From the NCBI GenBank assembly GCA_017540285.1, contig JAFYBI010000452.1, positions 1-6,387 of the forward strand: a DNA stretch of 6,387 nt, read 5' to 3'. The notes below the pieces were generated by a model. That model was not told the DNA's origin. It worked only from the letters and a program-made list of their open reading frames with translations, and searched no databases. Shown in pieces: positions 4,786 to 6,387 of the stretch (the first letter of the stretch is position 1; each line of letters opens with the position of its first letter). The stretch comes from Clostridia bacterium (lineage in GTDB: Bacteria; Bacillota; Clostridia; Oscillospirales; CAG-272). The translations under genes were made by a program, and so were the position numbers.

Positions 4786-6387
4786 ATGGAAGGGTTTGAC
4801 GCCGGACGGATCGGGCGGCTGCGTGCGGACGCGCTGAAGCCGGTCGTGAATTACGACGAGTTTTACGGCTTTTTCAACGCCGCGTATCTCGAGGACGCCG
4901 GCAATCCGAGCTTCAAGCGGCGCATCGCCGGTGCCGTGAAAGCCGCGTACGCCGCGTGGACCGTCGACATCGCGCCGGACGAACTCATCGTCGGGCGTCC
5001 CGCGTCCCGGACATACACCGACGAGGAGCGGGAGCGCTTCCGCCGGGCGAACGAAGCCGCGCGCTACTCGCATCCGTCCATCGGTCAGGATTCGCACATG
5101 GCGATCGACTACCGGAGGCTCCTCTCCCTCGGCACGTCGGGCATCGCGGCCCTGATCGACGAATACCGCGCCGCGCTCGATCCCGACGATCCGGAATCGG
5201 TGAAGAAGGAGGACTTCTATCTCGCGGCGAAGACCTGCCTCGAAGGGGTGGAAATCCTCGCGGAGCGGTACGCGGACCGTGCCGAAGCGCTCGCCGCGGA
5301 ATCCGACGGAACCGGGGACGCACGCCGGGCAGCGGAATACCGCGAGATCGCCGCCGTCTGCCGCCGGGTGCCGAAAATGCCCGCGCGCACGTTCCGTGAA
5401 GCCGTGCAGTCCGCGGCGTTCGTGACCTATGCGATCTCCGTCAAGCCGCTCAGACCGTCGATGCTGCAATTCCAGCTCGGACGCCCGGACCGCTGGCTGC
5501 TGCCGTACTACGAGGCGGACAGGGCGGCGGGCATCCTCACGGACGACGAAGCGCAGACTTTGATCGACTGCCTCTGCATCCAGATCAACCGGCGCGTGCC
5601 GAACGGCCTCTCCTGCGGGCTCATGGTCGGGGGACGGCTCCCGGACGGGACGGTCGTCTCGAATCCCCTCACGCGGATGTTCCTCCGTGCCATCGACGAC
5701 GTGCGCCTCGTCTATCCCTCGGTGGGATTCTGCTGCACGCCCGATACGCCGGAAGAGGATCTGCACCTCGCGCTCGAAATCCTGTCCCGCGGGCGGTCCC
5801 ATCCCGCGATCTTCAACGACGACGTCATTCAGAAAGGCCTCAGATACTACGGCCTCACGGAGGAAGAGGCGTCGGAATACATCCACTCCACCTGCGTCGA
5901 GATCACGCCCGTCGCCTGCTCGAACGTCTGGGTCGCGTCCCCGTACATGAACATGCCCGCCGAGCTCTGTTCGATCCTCCCGGACGACGGCGAATGCCCC
6001 GCGTTCGAGGACCTGATGCGGAAATACAAGGCGCATCTCTCCCGACGCATCGCGGAGAACTGCCGCCGGGAGACCTTCGGACGCTGGGAGCGGGCAAAGT
6101 ACTGCGCCGATCCCCTGCTCTCCTGCTTCGTGCACGACTGCCTCGAAACGGGGTGTGACATCGAGGAGGGCGGCGCGCGGTTCAACTGGATCACGCCGTC
6201 GTTCGTCGGGGTCTCGAACCTCGCGGACGCGCTCTACGCCATCCGCACGCTCGTCTATGAGCGGCACGCCGTCACCTTTACCCGGTGGAAGGCGGCCCTC
6301 GCCTCGGATTACCGGGACGATCCCGGTCTGCTCGCGATGATCCGCGCCCTGCCGAAATACGGCTGCGACTGCCGCGACCCGGGATCC
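4786..6387 (+). CDS. Glycyl radical enzyme (pyruvate formate-lyase/dehydratase superfamily), 3' truncated
   Basis: The first 534 codons are present and the frame stays open to the last base. The start at 4786 is chosen because GGAG (4775-4778) lies 7 bases upstream; the in-frame ATG at 4780 would leave only one base. The fold follows the PFL-like barrel: GQDSHMAIDYRRLLSLG (100-116), matching the GHxxxxY segment of dehydratase-type enzymes; GRPDRWLLPYY (232-242); GLMVGGRLPDG near 278; the finger-loop motif TCVE with Cys370 as the predicted thiyl-radical residue and Glu372 as the base of the Cys-x-Glu signature; and EEGGARFN (460-467) before LADALYAIRTLVYE. Such enzymes perform anaerobic radical C-O, C-N or C-C bond chemistry after activation by a radical SAM partner. 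The Cys-x-Glu motif argues for dehydratase/lyase-type rather than true formate acetyltransferase (Cys-Cys). The glycyl loop is beyond the window. Cys370 is earlier than in known dehydratases (about 430-500), implying a short enzyme of perhaps 720 residues. The substrate is unknown. Confidence 0.9.
   Translation, partial: MEGFDAGRIGRLRADALKPVVNYDEFYGFFNAAYLEDAGNPSFKRRIAGAVKAAYAAWTVDIAPDELIVGRPASRTYTDEERERFRRANEAARYSHPSIGQDSHMAIDYRRLLSLGTSGIAALIDEYRAALDPDDPESVKKEDFYLAAKTCLEGVEILAERYADRAEALAAESDGTGDARRAAEYREIAAVCRRVPKMPARTFREAVQSAAFVTYAISVKPLRPSMLQFQLGRPDRWLLPYYEADRAAGILTDDEAQTLIDCLCIQINRRVPNGLSCGLMVGGRLPDGTVVSNPLTRMFLRAIDDVRLVYPSVGFCCTPDTPEEDLHLALEILSRGRSHPAIFNDDVIQKGLRYYGLTEEEASEYIHSTCVEITPVACSNVWVASPYMNMPAELCSILPDDGECPAFEDLMRKYKAHLSRRIAENCRRETFGRWERAKYCADPLLSCFVHDCLETGCDIEEGGARFNWITPSFVGVSNLADALYAIRTLVYERHAVTFTRWKAALASDYRDDPGLLAMIRALPKYGCDCRDPGS

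Noticed and set aside
2929..6267. A 1112-residue minus-strand open frame spanning the recombinase and radical-enzyme genes
   Set aside because: Only its last 193 codons (from 3510) look like a protein. The rest is antisense to two clear genes and is Arg/Glu/Val-rich with no domain character. It stays open because GC-biased codons in the real genes rarely produce antisense stops.
3712..6387. An integrated mobile element marked by the tyrosine recombinase
   Set aside because: No excisionase, replication or phage genes, no tRNA-derived attachment site and no flanking direct repeats are visible. The protein is as consistent with a housekeeping Xer recombinase.
1..6387. CRISPR array, tRNA or rRNA genes, insertion-sequence inverted repeats
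   Set aside because: No regularly spaced repeats, cloverleaf-like segments, conserved rRNA stretches or long terminal repeats were found when reading both strands by eye.

Overview
This GC-rich window has strong G/C third-position bias, Shine-Dalgarno sites of the GGAGG/AGGGAG type, AT-rich consensus-like sigma-A promoters and a lipoprotein solute-binding protein. Together with a glycyl radical enzyme, this suggests an anaerobic, GC-rich member of the Clostridia (Oscillospirales or Christensenellales type, probably gut or a similar anoxic habitat). The assignment is inferred from gene content and style, not from a marker gene.

Layout. (1) Positions 1-423 (+) hold the C-terminal part of a metallo-beta-lactamase-fold hydrolase, followed by an intrinsic terminator (427-453) that sits between convergent genes. 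(2) Positions 459-2780 (-) encode a long lipoprotein: an extracellular solute-binding protein with a large extra N-terminal region. It has its own perfect-consensus promoter (TTGACA-17-TATAAT, 2837-2865) with a palindrome over the start of transcription. (3) Positions 2929-3510 (-) encode a small unrecognised multi-pass membrane protein with its own terminator (2878-2911) and a structured, attenuator-like leader (3523-3578). (4) A divergent intergenic region (3511-3711) separates this from the + strand pair. (5) Positions 3712-4758 (+) encode a complete XerC/XerD-type tyrosine recombinase with all six catalytic residues. (6) After 27 bases, positions 4786-6387 (+) carry the first 534 codons of a glycyl radical enzyme of the pyruvate formate-lyase/dehydratase superfamily. 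It has a Cys-x-Glu active-site motif in an unusual context and runs off the window end.

How they fit together. The two minus-strand genes are separate transcription units because a terminator and a promoter lie between them. The recombinase and the radical enzyme are probably co-transcribed, although no functional link is known to me. The lone solute-binding lipoprotein has no permease or ATPase genes beside it. The most interesting item is the glycyl radical enzyme, whose substrate-pocket segments differ from the characterised dehydratases as I remember them. Its glycyl-radical loop and any activating enzyme lie beyond the window.
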